Assembly (NCBI RefSeq): GCF_011682055.1
Contig: NZ_JAAQOM010000006.1
Span: 124,001 to 188,000, forward strand
Reading direction: 5' to 3'
DNA from: Telluria antibiotica
GTDB taxonomy: Bacteria > Pseudomonadota > Gammaproteobacteria > Burkholderiales > Burkholderiaceae_D
DNA: 64,000 nt
Under the pieces are notes generated by a model, which worked only from the letters and a program-made list of their open reading frames with translations, did no database searches and was not told the DNA's origin. The translations under genes and the position numbers were made by a program. Shown one piece after another: positions 17,817-26,827 of the stretch; position 1 is the first letter of the stretch, and every line of letters begins with the position of its first letter.

Positions 17817-19838
17817 TCAGGCCACCTTCCGCCGCGCGCGCGCTCCGGGAGCGCCACGCCCGCGGCGTTCGAAGCCCGGCGGACGCCCGGACGGTCCCGG
17901 TGCCGGCGTGGGCTCCGTGGGCGGCCCGTCCGGCTGGGCGGCCTGCGGGGGCTGGCGCTCTCCCGGATAGGCTAACACTTCCGCCGTTTCTCCGACGCGC
18001 GTCCACTCGACGGGGAAATCGGGCCCCCGCCGCGCGCGCCAGCGCTGGCTGTGGCCGAGCGGGTCGAGCACCCAGTCCTGCAGGTGCGCCTGGGGGCCGC
18101 GCGTCGCCTGCGCCAGCGCGTCGATCGGGGCCTTCGGCACGCGCTCCGCGGTCAGCAGGCCGTTCTTTTCCAGGAAGGTGTCGGTGAGCTGCGTATAGCA
18201 GAAGCCGGACAGCGGCCGGCATTTGTGGATCGCCGCCATCGATTGCTGGTAACGGGCCAGCAATTCCTTGCTGTCCTTCGCGACCGAATAGCCCCAGCCG
18301 GCTTCGTCGCCCGGAGTCGACATGGCGATGCCGCCGAATTCGGAGAGGAACAGCGGGCGCCCCAGCCCCGTGAAGCCATCGATGACCAGCTTGCGCCGGT
18401 CGGGCTGGACGTGTTCCAGCGTGTAGGCGACGGCTTCGCGGGTACCGTAGCGTTCCAGCAGCACGGCCGGGTCCTGTTCGTAGTCGTGCACGCACACGAG
18501 GTCGCCGCACGGCATCTCCCAGCCGTCGTTGCCGACGACGGGACGCGTGCCGTCCAGCGCCCGCGTCATGTGGTACAGCGCGCGCACGAAGTCGACCTGG
18601 CGCCGATCGTTCATGAGCTCCGGCACGCCCCACGATTCGTTCGTCGGGACCCACGCGACGATGCACGGGTGCGAGATGTCGCGCTCGACGAGTTCCTTCC
18701 ACTCTTCCATCACGCCGTGCACGGTCGCGCTGGAGAAGCCGTAGGCGGACGGCATCTCGCCCCACACGCACAACCCCAGCACGTCGCACCAATACAGCCA
18801 GCGCGGGTCTTCGGATTTCTGGTGCTTGCGCACGCCGTTGAAGCCGAGCCGCTTGATGAGCAGGACGTCGTGGCGGAGCTGGTCGCTCGACGCCACCATC
18901 AGGCTGTCGGGCCAGTAGCCCTGGTCGAGCACCATACGCAGGAAGTATGGGCGGCTGTTCAGCACGAAGCGGTCGCCTTCCACGCTGACGGTGCGCAGCG
19001 CCGTGTAGCTCTGCACGCTGTCGATGAGGCTCCCGTCCGCCGCGCGGATCTCGATCTCGGCATCGATCAGCTGCGGGCTTTCCGGGCTCCACATCCACAG
19101 GCCGCGCGCATCGTCGATGCCGGGGTCCGGCAGCTGGAAGATACGCGACAGGCGCGGCCCCGTCAGCAGGCAACGGTCGTTGACGAGCAGCCGGTCGCCC
19201 AGCTTGAGCGTGACGTTGGCCATGCCGCCTTCGGGAACATGGGCGATGTCGGCATCGAGGCGGATCTGCCACCTGGCCACGTCCGCCGTCCAGCGCAGCT
19301 GCGCCACGTGGGCGCGCGGCACCTTTTCGATCCAGACGGTGCGCCAGATGCCGCTCGTGCGCGGATACCAGATCTTGTGCGGCTCCGGCTCCCAGTCCAT
19401 CTTGCCGCGCGGCTTGTTCATGTCCTTCGGATCGTCCTCGGCCTGCACGGCCACGTCGAGGATGGAACCGTCGAGGTGGCGCGTGACGTCGAGCGAGAAC
19501 GGGCTGTGGCCGCCGCGGTGCTCGACGGCGAAACGGCCGTTGACCCACACGCGCGCCCGGTAGTTGACGGCACCGAAGTGCAGCATCAGCCGCTCGTCCG
19601 GCCCGGGCACGAGGCCGGGGTCGAGCGAGATCTGGCGCCGGTACCACACGCGCCGGCGGTAGCCGAGGTCGTGCACGCCGCTGGCGCGCGCTTCGGGTGG
19701 ATACGGGACGACGATCGTGCGGTCGAACGGCACGTCCGCGGGGTCGACATGCTGGGCCGTATCGTCGAACATGGCCTGCCAGGGGCCGTCGAGGCTGCGC
19801 CAGGCGGCGCGCCGCAATTGTGGGCGGGGATATTCCAC
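17817..19838 (-). CDS. Glycoside hydrolase family 2 protein (beta-galactosidase/glucuronidase/arabinosidase type)
   Basis: A 673-residue protein with the GH2 order: N-terminal sugar-binding jelly roll (from AWRSLDGPW), an Ig-like sandwich, then a TIM barrel. The barrel has the acid/base in WVPTNESWG (about residue 400) and the nucleophile in LFLSEFGG (about residue 498). I chose GTG at 19838, which has AAGGAG 7 nt upstream; the frame is open nine codons further from a TTG without support. There is no signal peptide, so it acts in the cytoplasm. It follows the secreted GH43 gene and precedes the ABC importer. The last 45 residues are Pro/Arg-rich and unlikely to be catalytic. The exact glycosidic bond is not readable. 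Confidence 0.88.
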   Translation of the reverse strand: MEYPRPQLRRAAWRSLDGPWQAMFDDTAQHVDPADVPFDRTIVVPYPPEARASGVHDLGYRRRVWYRRQISLDPGLVPGPDERLMLHFGAVNYRARVWVNGRFAVEHRGGHSPFSLDVTRHLDGSILDVAVQAEDDPKDMNKPRGKMDWEPEPHKIWYPRTSGIWRTVWIEKVPRAHVAQLRWTADVARWQIRLDADIAHVPEGGMANVTLKLGDRLLVNDRCLLTGPRLSRIFQLPDPGIDDARGLWMWSPESPQLIDAEIEIRAADGSLIDSVQSYTALRTVSVEGDRFVLNSRPYFLRMVLDQGYWPDSLMVASSDQLRHDVLLIKRLGFNGVRKHQKSEDPRWLYWCDVLGLCVWGEMPSAYGFSSATVHGVMEEWKELVERDISHPCIVAWVPTNESWGVPELMNDRRQVDFVRALYHMTRALDGTRPVVGNDGWEMPCGDLVCVHDYEQDPAVLLERYGTREAVAYTLEHVQPDRRKLVIDGFTGLGRPLFLSEFGGIAMSTPGDEAGWGYSVAKDSKELLARYQQSMAAIHKCRPLSGFCYTQLTDTFLEKNGLLTAERVPKAPIDALAQATRGPQAHLQDWVLDPLGHSQRWRARRGPDFPVEWTRVGETAEVLAYPGERQPPQAAQPDGPPTEPTPAPGPSGRPPGFERRGRGAPGARARRKVA

Positions 19839-19868
19839 GTTTGCGCTCCTTCGTCTTCTGTTCAACCT

Positions 19869-19931
19869 ACTCTAATGAGCTGCGCCCCGCGCTGGCAAGC
19901 CCTTTCACGCACGGTTACAAAGAGGTTGTAA
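19869..19931 (-). promoter_or_regulatory. Candidate promoter and inverted repeat upstream of GH2
   Basis: On the minus strand TTGCCA (19898-19893) and TAGAGT (19874-19869) are 18 bp apart, a reasonable sigma-70 pair for the GH2-transporter transcript. Just upstream TTACAA-N5-TTGTAA (19915-19931) forms an exact inverted repeat that could bind a regulator. Both are pattern matches only. Confidence 0.4.
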
Positions 19932-19941
19932 AGGCGTCGTA

Positions 19942-21744
19942 TCAGCGAGACAGACGGGCCACGGACACGCGCGCAAACACGGCGCGGTGGCCGGCGCCGC
20001 CCATCGCGACGAGGCCCAGCCGGGCCTGCGGCCCGAGCCGGTGCGTCCACGTCGCGCCGCCGACCCACGTGCTGCCGTCGCGGCTCGAATACGCCGTATA
20101 ACGTTCTTCCCCACCCATCCGGTGGACATCGAGGCGCAGCCACGTCGTCGGCGCGGGCGTGCCGACGACCGTGTTGCCGTAGCGGGGATAGTGCGCCGGC
20201 GCGGGCGCCAGCTCTTTCGCGAACTCGACCTGGTGCAGCCCGCCGTGCGCCATCTCGACGAGCTTGACGTAGTTGTCGTCGTCGCGCATGACGACGAAGC
20301 CGGCCTGCACCGCGGTCGCGCAGCACGCGTCGGGCGTGTCCAGCGTGAACTCGGCCTCGATGCGGTAATCGCCGTCGGGCAGCGGCGTTTGCAGGACGCT
20401 CGCCGTGTTCGTGTCCGCGTGGAGATCGGTCGCCCCGGTCGCCAGCGCCAGGCCCTCGTTGCCGAGCGACCAGCTGTCCTCGGCGGGTGCGCGCAACCAG
20501 GTCCAGCGTCCGTCGAGCTTGGGGCCCCGGAACGTGTCCGCCCACAGCGGCAGCGCGCGTTCCGCCGGCGCCTGCGCGGGCGCGGCTGCGCGCGGGCGTG
20601 CGCCCGGCGTGACGGCGGGTGCGGCGCGCGGCGCATCGCTGGGCGCCCCCCGCGCGACGGGCCAGCCGCCCACCCAGTCGATACGGTCGAGCAGCGCGAC
20701 GCGCCGCGTCAGATTGTCGCGCGCACTGAAGAACGGCTCGCCCAGGTCGATGCCGTGGTAGATCGTCCACCACTGCCCGGCCGCGTCGGGAAAGACGGTG
20801 TTGTGGCCGACGCCCACCCAGCGGTTGCCGTTCTGAAACAGGACCGGGGTGCCGCCAGCGCGGGGCGCGGCCAGGTCCTGCCCGAGACTGTCGACGAACG
20901 GCCCGGCCGGCGTGCGCGCCCGGCCCACGTAGACGGCATACCCGGTCAGCGGGCCGTTGCAGCAATCTGTTGTCGACGCGAACAGATACCACCAGCCGTC
21001 GTGCTGCACGACCTCGGCGCCCTCGTAGCGCCACGCGGCACCCACGCGTTTCGGTTCGCCTTCTGCCACGAGACCGTCCCCACGCAGCGGCTGCACGAAG
21101 ATGCCGCCCCCGTAGCTGCCGTAATAGATCCACTTGCGACCGCCGTCCTCGACGACCTTCGGATCGAACGTCCACTGGAAATCGCAACCGGGGCCCGCGC
21201 GGCGCGGCGGCACGACGGGCGCGGCCGCCGGCACCCACGGGCCGGCCGCGTTCTCCGCGATGGCGACGCCGATGGCGCTGTCCTTGTCGCAGCCCGGCTG
21301 CGGACTGCGCGCGTCCGCCACGTCCGTCACGGTGAAATAGAGGAAATAACTGCCGTTCAGGTATTCCGGTTCCGGCGCCCACAGGCCGGACGTCGGCGCC
21401 GCCAGTCCTGCCGGACGGTCCGCGAACGCGTCCCCGACGTAGTTCCAGTGCACGAGGTCCGTCGAGCGATAGATGGCGATCATGTGAAAATGCCAAGGAC
21501 CGGATTCGCCGTGTTGCGGGCGCTCCGTCTTGCTGACCGGGTCGCTCGTGCAGTACAGATACCACGTCGGCGCCTTGGCGCGCGGATCGCGCAGCACGGC
21601 CGGGTCGGCGCAGTTCTGCGCGGCGTCGCCATTCGCCAGGCGCACGGGCAACGGATTGCGGTACGTGGCGGCCGGCGCGGCCCAGGCCGGGATGGCCAGC
21701 GCGAACGCCATGATCCAAGCCGCGAGATGTCCGAACGATACCAT
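19942..21744 (-). CDS. Secreted GH43 family hydrolase with C-terminal beta-sandwich
   Basis: A 600-residue exported enzyme. The signal peptide ends near PAWA. The GH43 propeller follows (NCADPAVL with the catalytic base, LWAPEPEYLNGSYF, and YEGAEVVQHDGWWYLF with the likely acid), then a Pro/Ala-rich linker (about 385-410). The C-terminal concanavalin-like sandwich (LWADTFRGPKLDGRWTWLR onward) is of the type often attached to GH43 xylosidases/arabinosidases. The start ATG has AAGGAGG close upstream. It begins the minus-strand series GH43, GH2, binding protein, two permeases, ATPase, so it probably releases oligosaccharides for that importer. Confidence 0.88.
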   Translation of the reverse strand: MVSFGHLAAWIMAFALAIPAWAAPAATYRNPLPVRLANGDAAQNCADPAVLRDPRAKAPTWYLYCTSDPVSKTERPQHGESGPWHFHMIAIYRSTDLVHWNYVGDAFADRPAGLAAPTSGLWAPEPEYLNGSYFLYFTVTDVADARSPQPGCDKDSAIGVAIAENAAGPWVPAAAPVVPPRRAGPGCDFQWTFDPKVVEDGGRKWIYYGSYGGGIFVQPLRGDGLVAEGEPKRVGAAWRYEGAEVVQHDGWWYLFASTTDCCNGPLTGYAVYVGRARTPAGPFVDSLGQDLAAPRAGGTPVLFQNGNRWVGVGHNTVFPDAAGQWWTIYHGIDLGEPFFSARDNLTRRVALLDRIDWVGGWPVARGAPSDAPRAAPAVTPGARPRAAAPAQAPAERALPLWADTFRGPKLDGRWTWLRAPAEDSWSLGNEGLALATGATDLHADTNTASVLQTPLPDGDYRIEAEFTLDTPDACCATAVQAGFVVMRDDDNYVKLVEMAHGGLHQVEFAKELAPAPAHYPRYGNTVVGTPAPTTWLRLDVHRMGGEERYTAYSSRDGSTWVGGATWTHRLGPQARLGLVAMGGAGHRAVFARVSVARLSR

Positions 21745-21887
21745 CGCCCCTCCTTGAGTTGGCGCGAGCTTATCCCAAGCCGCCGCGGCAGGTTGCACGG
21801 TTGCGAAATGGGGCCGCCGCGGCGGGCGCCGAAACGTGCGCTCTGGTATCATGGCGCCTGTTTCCGCTTCGATTTCGCACGCCAACG

Positions 21888-22442
21888 ATGCCCACCACGA
21901 TGTTTCCCCGCATGGCCGCCCGCTTGCTGTTCGCGATACTGCTGGGCGCCGGCGCGGGTGCCGCCGCGGCGAAGGACACGCAACTGCGTCCCTGGCCTGC
22001 CGGCCAGCCGACGCCCGCGCTGCAGGTGACGGGCCTCGACGGCAAGACATGGAACCTCGCCGCGTTGCGCGGGAAGGTCGTCGTCGTGAACTTCTGGGCC
22101 GCCTGGTGCGGTCCATGCGTCGACGAGCTGCCCGTGCTGGGCGCGCTGGCGGCACGCGACGGCGTGGTGGTCGCGGGCGTCAACTACAAGGAACCGCTGA
22201 CGAGCATCCAGAAGTTCACCGCCGCGCATCCGCTACCGTACCTCGTGCTGCGCGACCGCACGGGCGACGCGTTCAAGCGCTGGACGCCCGGCGTGATGCC
22301 GACGACGATCGTCGTGGACCGGCGCGGGCGTGCGCGCTGGCGCACGGTGGGCGAGATTCCGCCGGACGACACGCAGCTGCGCGCCGCCATCGACGCGCTG
22401 CTGGCCGAGCCGGCAGCGCAACGATCACACAACCAAAAATAG
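21888..22442 (+). CDS. TlpA-like periplasmic thioredoxin (redoxin)
   Basis: A 184-residue thiol-disulfide protein. The N-terminal signal or anchor segment (9-28) is followed by a thioredoxin fold with the active site WAAWCGPC (Cys74/Cys77) and the cis-Pro segment GVMPTTIVVD. It acts in the periplasm as a reductant or oxidant. The ATG at 21888 is chosen because the hydrophobic signal begins right after; an ATG four codons later is equally possible, and the frame is open far upstream without support. It opens a plus-strand cluster with transglutaminase, merT and merP and may keep their Cys pairs reduced; that role is inferred. Confidence 0.85.
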   Translation: MPTTMFPRMAARLLFAILLGAGAGAAAAKDTQLRPWPAGQPTPALQVTGLDGKTWNLAALRGKVVVVNFWAAWCGPCVDELPVLGALAARDGVVVAGVNYKEPLTSIQKFTAAHPLPYLVLRDRTGDAFKRWTPGVMPTTIVVDRRGRARWRTVGEIPPDDTQLRAAIDALLAEPAAQRSHNQK

Positions 22443-22467
22443 AAACAGAGAACAAGGGAAAACGACA

Positions 22468-23586
22468 ATGCAAGACTCCGACCTGAACCCCATCCGCCGT
22501 GCGCTGCTGAAAGCGGCCGGCGGCATCGCCCTCGCAGCGGGCCTGCCGCGCACCGTGCTGGCCGCGCCAGAGCAGGAACGCCATTTCGACCCGCGCCCGG
22601 GCGACTGGAAGAGCTATGAGGTGGTGACGAAGGTGAGCCTGCAGCATGCGTCCGGCCCGTCGACCGTGTGGATTCCGCTGCCGTCGATCGACACGGAATG
22701 GCAGCGCAGCCTCTCCAGCAACTGGACGGGCAACGCGGCCAGGACGCACGTGCAGACCGACCCGCACTACGGCGCGCGCTTCCTCGTCGCCGAATTCGAC
22801 GGGCGCGTGCCGCCGGCGCTGGAAGTCGTCTCGCGCGTACAGACGCGCGACCGCGCCGTCGACTGGAAACGCCAGGCGCGGGGCACGGAGACCGCCGAGG
22901 ACCTGCGCCTGTGGCTGCAGCCGACCGACCTGATGCCGCTGGACGGCATCGTCAAGAAGACTGCGCTGACGATCACGAAGGGCGCGCGCACGGACGAGGA
23001 AAAAGTCCAGCGCCTGTACGACTGGATCGTGCTGAACACGTTCCGCGAGCCGAAGGTCAAGGGCTGCGGCACGGGCGACATCAAGACGATGCTCGAGACG
23101 GGCAACTTCGGCGGCAAGTGCGCGGACCTGAACGGCCTGTTCGTCGGCCTCGCCCGCGCGTCGGGCGTGCCGGCACGCGACGTGTACGGCATCCGCATCG
23201 CGCCGAGCGCGTTCGGCTACAAGGAACTGGGCGGCAAGCCGGCCGCGCTGCAGGGCGCGCAGCACTGCCGTTCCGAGGTGTACCTGAAGCGCCATGGCTG
23301 GGTTGCGATGGACCCGGCCGACGTGGCCAAGGTCATGCGCCAGGAAACCCCGGACTGGATCAAGGACCCGGACAATCCCGTCGTCGCGCCCGTCAAGCAT
23401 GCGCTGTTCGGCGGCTGGGAAGGCAACTGGATGGGCTATAACTTCGCCCACGACGTGCGCCTGCCCGGCTTCACGGCCGGCAAGGTCGGCTTCCTGATGT
23501 ACCCGCAGGCGCAGAGCGGCGGCGAAACGTACGACCCGCTCGCTCCGGATTCGTTCAAGTACACGATCACGTCGCGCGCCATCTGA
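22468..23586 (+). CDS. Exported transglutaminase-like protein (Tat-type leader)
   Basis: A 372-residue protein. Its leader contains a twin-arginine start (NPIRRALLKAAGG) and ends near VLAA, so export by Tat is likely. The transglutaminase core shows the catalytic Cys in GGKCADLNGLFVGLARASGVPAR, His in QHCRSEVYLKRHGW and Asp in VAMDPAD. Relatives act as peptidases or amidases in the periplasm; the substrate is unknown. AAGGGA lies before the ATG at 22468. It lies between a TlpA-like gene and merT on the same strand with short gaps, so it is probably in the same operon. Confidence 0.87.
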   Translation: MQDSDLNPIRRALLKAAGGIALAAGLPRTVLAAPEQERHFDPRPGDWKSYEVVTKVSLQHASGPSTVWIPLPSIDTEWQRSLSSNWTGNAARTHVQTDPHYGARFLVAEFDGRVPPALEVVSRVQTRDRAVDWKRQARGTETAEDLRLWLQPTDLMPLDGIVKKTALTITKGARTDEEKVQRLYDWIVLNTFREPKVKGCGTGDIKTMLETGNFGGKCADLNGLFVGLARASGVPARDVYGIRIAPSAFGYKELGGKPAALQGAQHCRSEVYLKRHGWVAMDPADVAKVMRQETPDWIKDPDNPVVAPVKHALFGGWEGNWMGYNFAHDVRLPGFTAGKVGFLMYPQAQSGGETYDPLAPDSFKYTITSRAI

Positions 23587-23600
23587 CCCGCCGATCCGTC

Positions 23601-23975
23601 ATGCCCACGCTCGCCCGTCAACCCGTCGATAGTACCGACCGCAAGGCCGGCAGGCTGATCGCCGTCGCCGTACTGGCGTCGCTGCTCGCGTCCACCTGCT
23701 GCGTGCTGCCGCTCGCGCTCGTGCTGGCCGGCGTGACGGGGGCGTGGATGGCCAACCTGCAGGCCATGAAGCCCGTCACGCCCTATGCCATCGCCCTGAC
23801 GCTCGGCGCGCTGGCGTGGGCGGGCTGGCTCGTGTTCCGCCCGGCGCGGGCCTGCGACATCGCGGACGGCGCTTGCGCGACGACCCGTCCCCTGCTGCGC
23901 CGCGTGTTCATCGCCTGCGTACTGTTCGTCGCGCTGTTGCTGGGCTTTCCGCTGATCGCCCCGTTGTTCTATTGA
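23601..23975 (+). CDS. merT: MerT-family mercuric ion transport protein
   Basis: A 124-residue inner-membrane protein with three hydrophobic segments. The first has the vicinal Cys pair in LLASTCCVLPLAL, and the loop after the second has the Cys pair in ACDIADGAC, both hallmarks of MerT. It takes Hg2+ (or another soft metal) from MerP and passes it to the cytoplasm. It is 14 nt after the transglutaminase stop and 11 nt before merP. No merR or merA is present in the window, so a complete resistance system is not seen here. Confidence 0.88.
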   Translation: MPTLARQPVDSTDRKAGRLIAVAVLASLLASTCCVLPLALVLAGVTGAWMANLQAMKPVTPYAIALTLGALAWAGWLVFRPARACDIADGACATTRPLLRRVFIACVLFVALLLGFPLIAPLFY

Positions 23976-23986
23976 GGACCGCCATC

Positions 23987-24274
23987 ATGACTCCAACCCG
24001 CACCCTCGCCCTCCTCGCGCTGCTCGCCGCCGCCCCGTTCGCCGCGGCCAAGCAGCAGACCGTGCAGCTCACCGTGCCGACGATGGACTGCGCCACCTGT
24101 CCCATCACCATCAAGACGGCGCTGTCGAAAGTGCCGGGTGTGTCGAAGGTCCAGGTCAGCTACGCGAAGCGCGAAGCCATCATCGTCTACGACGACGCGC
24201 GTGCCACCCTTGCCGACCTCAAGAAGGCAACCGAGGACGTCGGGTATCCGGCGATGCTCAAGACGTCGCACTGA
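23987..24274 (+). CDS. merP: MerP-type periplasmic heavy-metal-binding protein
   Basis: A 95-residue protein: a signal peptide ending near FAAA, then one HMA fold with the metal site TMDCATCP (CxxC) and the usual second half (VPGVSKVQVSYAKREAIIVYDD). It binds Hg2+ in the periplasm and hands it to MerT. Its TGA stop touches the stop of the converging MFS gene without any spacer. Confidence 0.9.
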   Translation: MTPTRTLALLALLAAAPFAAAKQQTVQLTVPTMDCATCPITIKTALSKVPGVSKVQVSYAKREAIIVYDDARATLADLKKATEDVGYPAMLKTSH

Positions 24275-25516
24275 TCAGGCGCGCCGCTCGGTCAGGAAGA
24301 CGAGCAGCACCGCCCCGATCAATCCCATCCCCACGGCGCACGCGGCCTGCCAGCCGCCGTGCGCGAAACTCCACGCCCCGAGCGCCGATCCCGTCGCGCC
24401 GCCCAGGAAGAAGGTCGCCATGTACAAGCCGTTGACGCGCCCGCGCACTTCCGCGCCCAGCGCATAGATCGCTCGCTGCCCCAGCACGAGGTTGCCCGAT
24501 ACCGCGAAGTCCAGCGCGACGGCCGCCGCCACGAGCAGGCACAGGTTAGTCGTGCCGCCCGCGGCCGCGTGCAACGTCGGCACGAACGACAACAGGCCGA
24601 GCGCCATGCAGAACGCCGTCGCCGGACGGGTCCAGCCGCGGTCCGCCACGCGGCCGGAGATCGGCGCCGCGATCGCGCCCGCGACGCCGGCCAGCGCGAA
24701 CCAAGCGATGTCGCGCTGGTTCATGCCGTAGGCCGGGCTCGCGAGCAGCAACGGCGTCACGGTCCAGAACACGCTGAACGCGCCGAACATGCCGGCCTGG
24801 TAGATGGCGCGCCGGCGCAGCACGGGCAGGTCGCGTACGAGGCCCCGCATCGATGCGAGCAGCGCGGGATACGCGAGCGCCGAATGCGGCCGGCGCGGCG
24901 GCAGCAGCACGCGCAGCACGAGCGCGAGCCCCACCATCAACACGGCCGACAGCCAGTACACGGCCTGCCACGACCACATGTGCGTGACGAAGCTGGCGAC
25001 GGGGCGGGCCAGCATGATCCCGAACATCAGCCCGCTGACGACGTTGCCGACGACGCGTCCGCGCACGTGTTCGGGCGCCATGTGCGACGCATACGGCACG
25101 AGCACCTGCACGGCGACGGCGCCGAAGCCGATCAACAAGGCGCAGGCGAGGAATACGGGCGCCGGATGGGCGAGCAGCGGAACGAACGGCGCCGCCACGA
25201 GCGCCAGCACGAGCAGGCCCACGAGGGCCAGCACGAGGCGGCGGTTTTCCAGCAGGTCGCCCAGCGGCACGACGAGCAGCAGACCCGCGCAATAGCCGAT
25301 CTGCGTGAGCGTGACGAGCAGCCCCGCGGCGCCGGCCGGCAGGCCGAGAGCTTCGCGAATCGGGCCAACGAGCGGCTGCACGTAATACAGGTTCGCGACG
25401 ATCAGGCCGCATGCGGCGGCGATCAGGAGCATCAGCCACGTGGGCATCGCGGGGTGCGCCGCGACGTCAAGGCGGGAACGGTCGAGCACTGGGCTGGGCA
25501 AAGGCGGTGAAGTCAA
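24275..25516 (-). CDS. MFS transporter (drug/metabolite efflux type)
   Basis: A 413-residue membrane protein with 12 predicted segments. LGDLLENRRLVL after segment 2 is the MFS loop motif, and GRVADRG is its half-repeat in the second half. It is of the short DHA-like exporter type, so efflux of a small molecule is likely but the substrate is not readable. The assigned start is TTG (25516) with GGAG 7 nt upstream; the GTG nine codons later or the ATG at codon 24 are alternatives. It follows the serine hydrolase gene by 76 nt on the same strand. Confidence 0.85.
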   Translation of the reverse strand: MTSPPLPSPVLDRSRLDVAAHPAMPTWLMLLIAAACGLIVANLYYVQPLVGPIREALGLPAGAAGLLVTLTQIGYCAGLLLVVPLGDLLENRRLVLALVGLLVLALVAAPFVPLLAHPAPVFLACALLIGFGAVAVQVLVPYASHMAPEHVRGRVVGNVVSGLMFGIMLARPVASFVTHMWSWQAVYWLSAVLMVGLALVLRVLLPPRRPHSALAYPALLASMRGLVRDLPVLRRRAIYQAGMFGAFSVFWTVTPLLLASPAYGMNQRDIAWFALAGVAGAIAAPISGRVADRGWTRPATAFCMALGLLSFVPTLHAAAGGTTNLCLLVAAAVALDFAVSGNLVLGQRAIYALGAEVRGRVNGLYMATFFLGGATGSALGAWSFAHGGWQAACAVGMGLIGAVLLVFLTERRA

Positions 25517-25592
25517 TCCTGCGCTCCGGGCAAAACAGCAAGTGTAACGCGCGCTGCCGATTCCTGCCGGCCCGCGCGCGGTTCGCCTGCCG

Positions 25593-26738
25593 TCAGGGCG
25601 CGTCCATCCAGTCGTATTCCCAGCTCCACGGCATGTCGTCGGGACCCAGCGCCTGCCGGCCCAGTTCCGGGTACAGGCGCTCGGCGCGCACGTCGTTCGA
25701 CAGCATCACGACGCAGCGCTGGCCCGTCTCCATGCACAACACGAAGTTGGCCGTCGTGTCGTCATGGCCGCCCTTGAACCAACCCGTCCCCGAGCGGTCC
25801 TCGAACGTGACGACACCCAGGCCCGCCGCCAGCTTCTGGGGCCACGCGACGTCGCCGCCGGCCAAGGTGGGGAACTGGTGGCGCGAGGTGATGGGGAGCC
25901 AGCCCGTCGCGAGGGCGGCGCGCGTGTCCGGGCGCAGGCCGTCGCCGCGCATGATGCCCGCCCACAGCTTGGCCTGGTCGGCGATCGTCGTGTCCATCGA
26001 CCCGGCCGCGCGCACGCGGTAGCGCCGCTCGTGCGGCTGCATGGCGCCGTCGAAGCCGTAGCCGTCCGCCACGTTCTCGGCAAAGTCGGGCCGCCAGTGC
26101 ATGCTCGTGTTGCGCATGCCGAAGCGGTCGAAGACGCGGTGCTGCATCTCCTGGCCCACGTCCAGGCCCAGGCCCCGCTCGACGATCAGCTGCAGCAGCG
26201 AGTAGCCCTCGCCCGAATACGCATAGCGCGAGCCGGGATCGAAGTGGATGTGCAGGCGGCCGTCCGGTTCGAGCCACCGGAAGTTCGCGAAGCCGCCGCT
26301 GTGCGCGAGCAGCATGCGCGGCGTGAGCGCCTGCCAGCGCGGGTCGCCGGCGAGGTCGGAAAAGTCGAACGGGCGCACGTGGTACGCGGGCAGGGGTTGC
26401 GGCAGCAGCTTCGTGACGGGCGCATCGAGATCGAGTTTGCCCTCGTCGGCCAGCTGCAGCACCATGTACGCGAACGCGGTCTTCGTGAGCGACGCGCCGG
26501 ACATCACCGTGTCAGGCGTCAGTGGCTGGCCAAGCGCCGCGTTGCGCGTGCCGAACACGCGCACGCGCGCGACCTGGCCATTCTCGATCGTCGCCAGCGC
26601 CAGGCCCTGTACCTGCTCGCGCCGCATGACGCGCTGCACCTCGGGGTCGGACAGCGATTGCAGGGGTCGCAGCGGGGGCGCGCAGCCCGCCATCGTCCAA
26701 GCCGCCACGCCCAGCGCCCACCATCTCCCCAACCGCAT
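25593..26738 (-). CDS. Serine hydrolase lipoprotein (class C beta-lactamase/esterase family)
   Basis: A 381-residue protein. A lipoprotein signal with lipobox TMAGC places the acylated Cys at 19. The hydrolase fold has the nucleophile motif SLTK (Ser83/Lys86), the Tyr motif RYAYSGEGY, and a C-terminal KGGHDD in place of KTG. Such proteins act in the periplasm as esterases, peptidases or weak beta-lactamases. The start at 26738 has GGAGG close upstream; 14 further codons upstream are open but unsupported. It lies 89 nt after GH16 on the same strand and may be read through from the GH16 promoter. Confidence 0.87.
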   Translation of the reverse strand: MRLGRWWALGVAAWTMAGCAPPLRPLQSLSDPEVQRVMRREQVQGLALATIENGQVARVRVFGTRNAALGQPLTPDTVMSGASLTKTAFAYMVLQLADEGKLDLDAPVTKLLPQPLPAYHVRPFDFSDLAGDPRWQALTPRMLLAHSGGFANFRWLEPDGRLHIHFDPGSRYAYSGEGYSLLQLIVERGLGLDVGQEMQHRVFDRFGMRNTSMHWRPDFAENVADGYGFDGAMQPHERRYRVRAAGSMDTTIADQAKLWAGIMRGDGLRPDTRAALATGWLPITSRHQFPTLAGGDVAWPQKLAAGLGVVTFEDRSGTGWFKGGHDDTTANFVLCMETGQRCVVMLSNDVRAERLYPELGRQALGPDDMPWSWEYDWMDAP

Positions 26739-26827
26739 GCATCCTCCACGACCCGCCGGCACCGCCCCGCGCGGCGCCACAACCCGTCATGATGCCATGC
26801 CTGCGCAAAAAGCGCCGGGCGCGCCCG

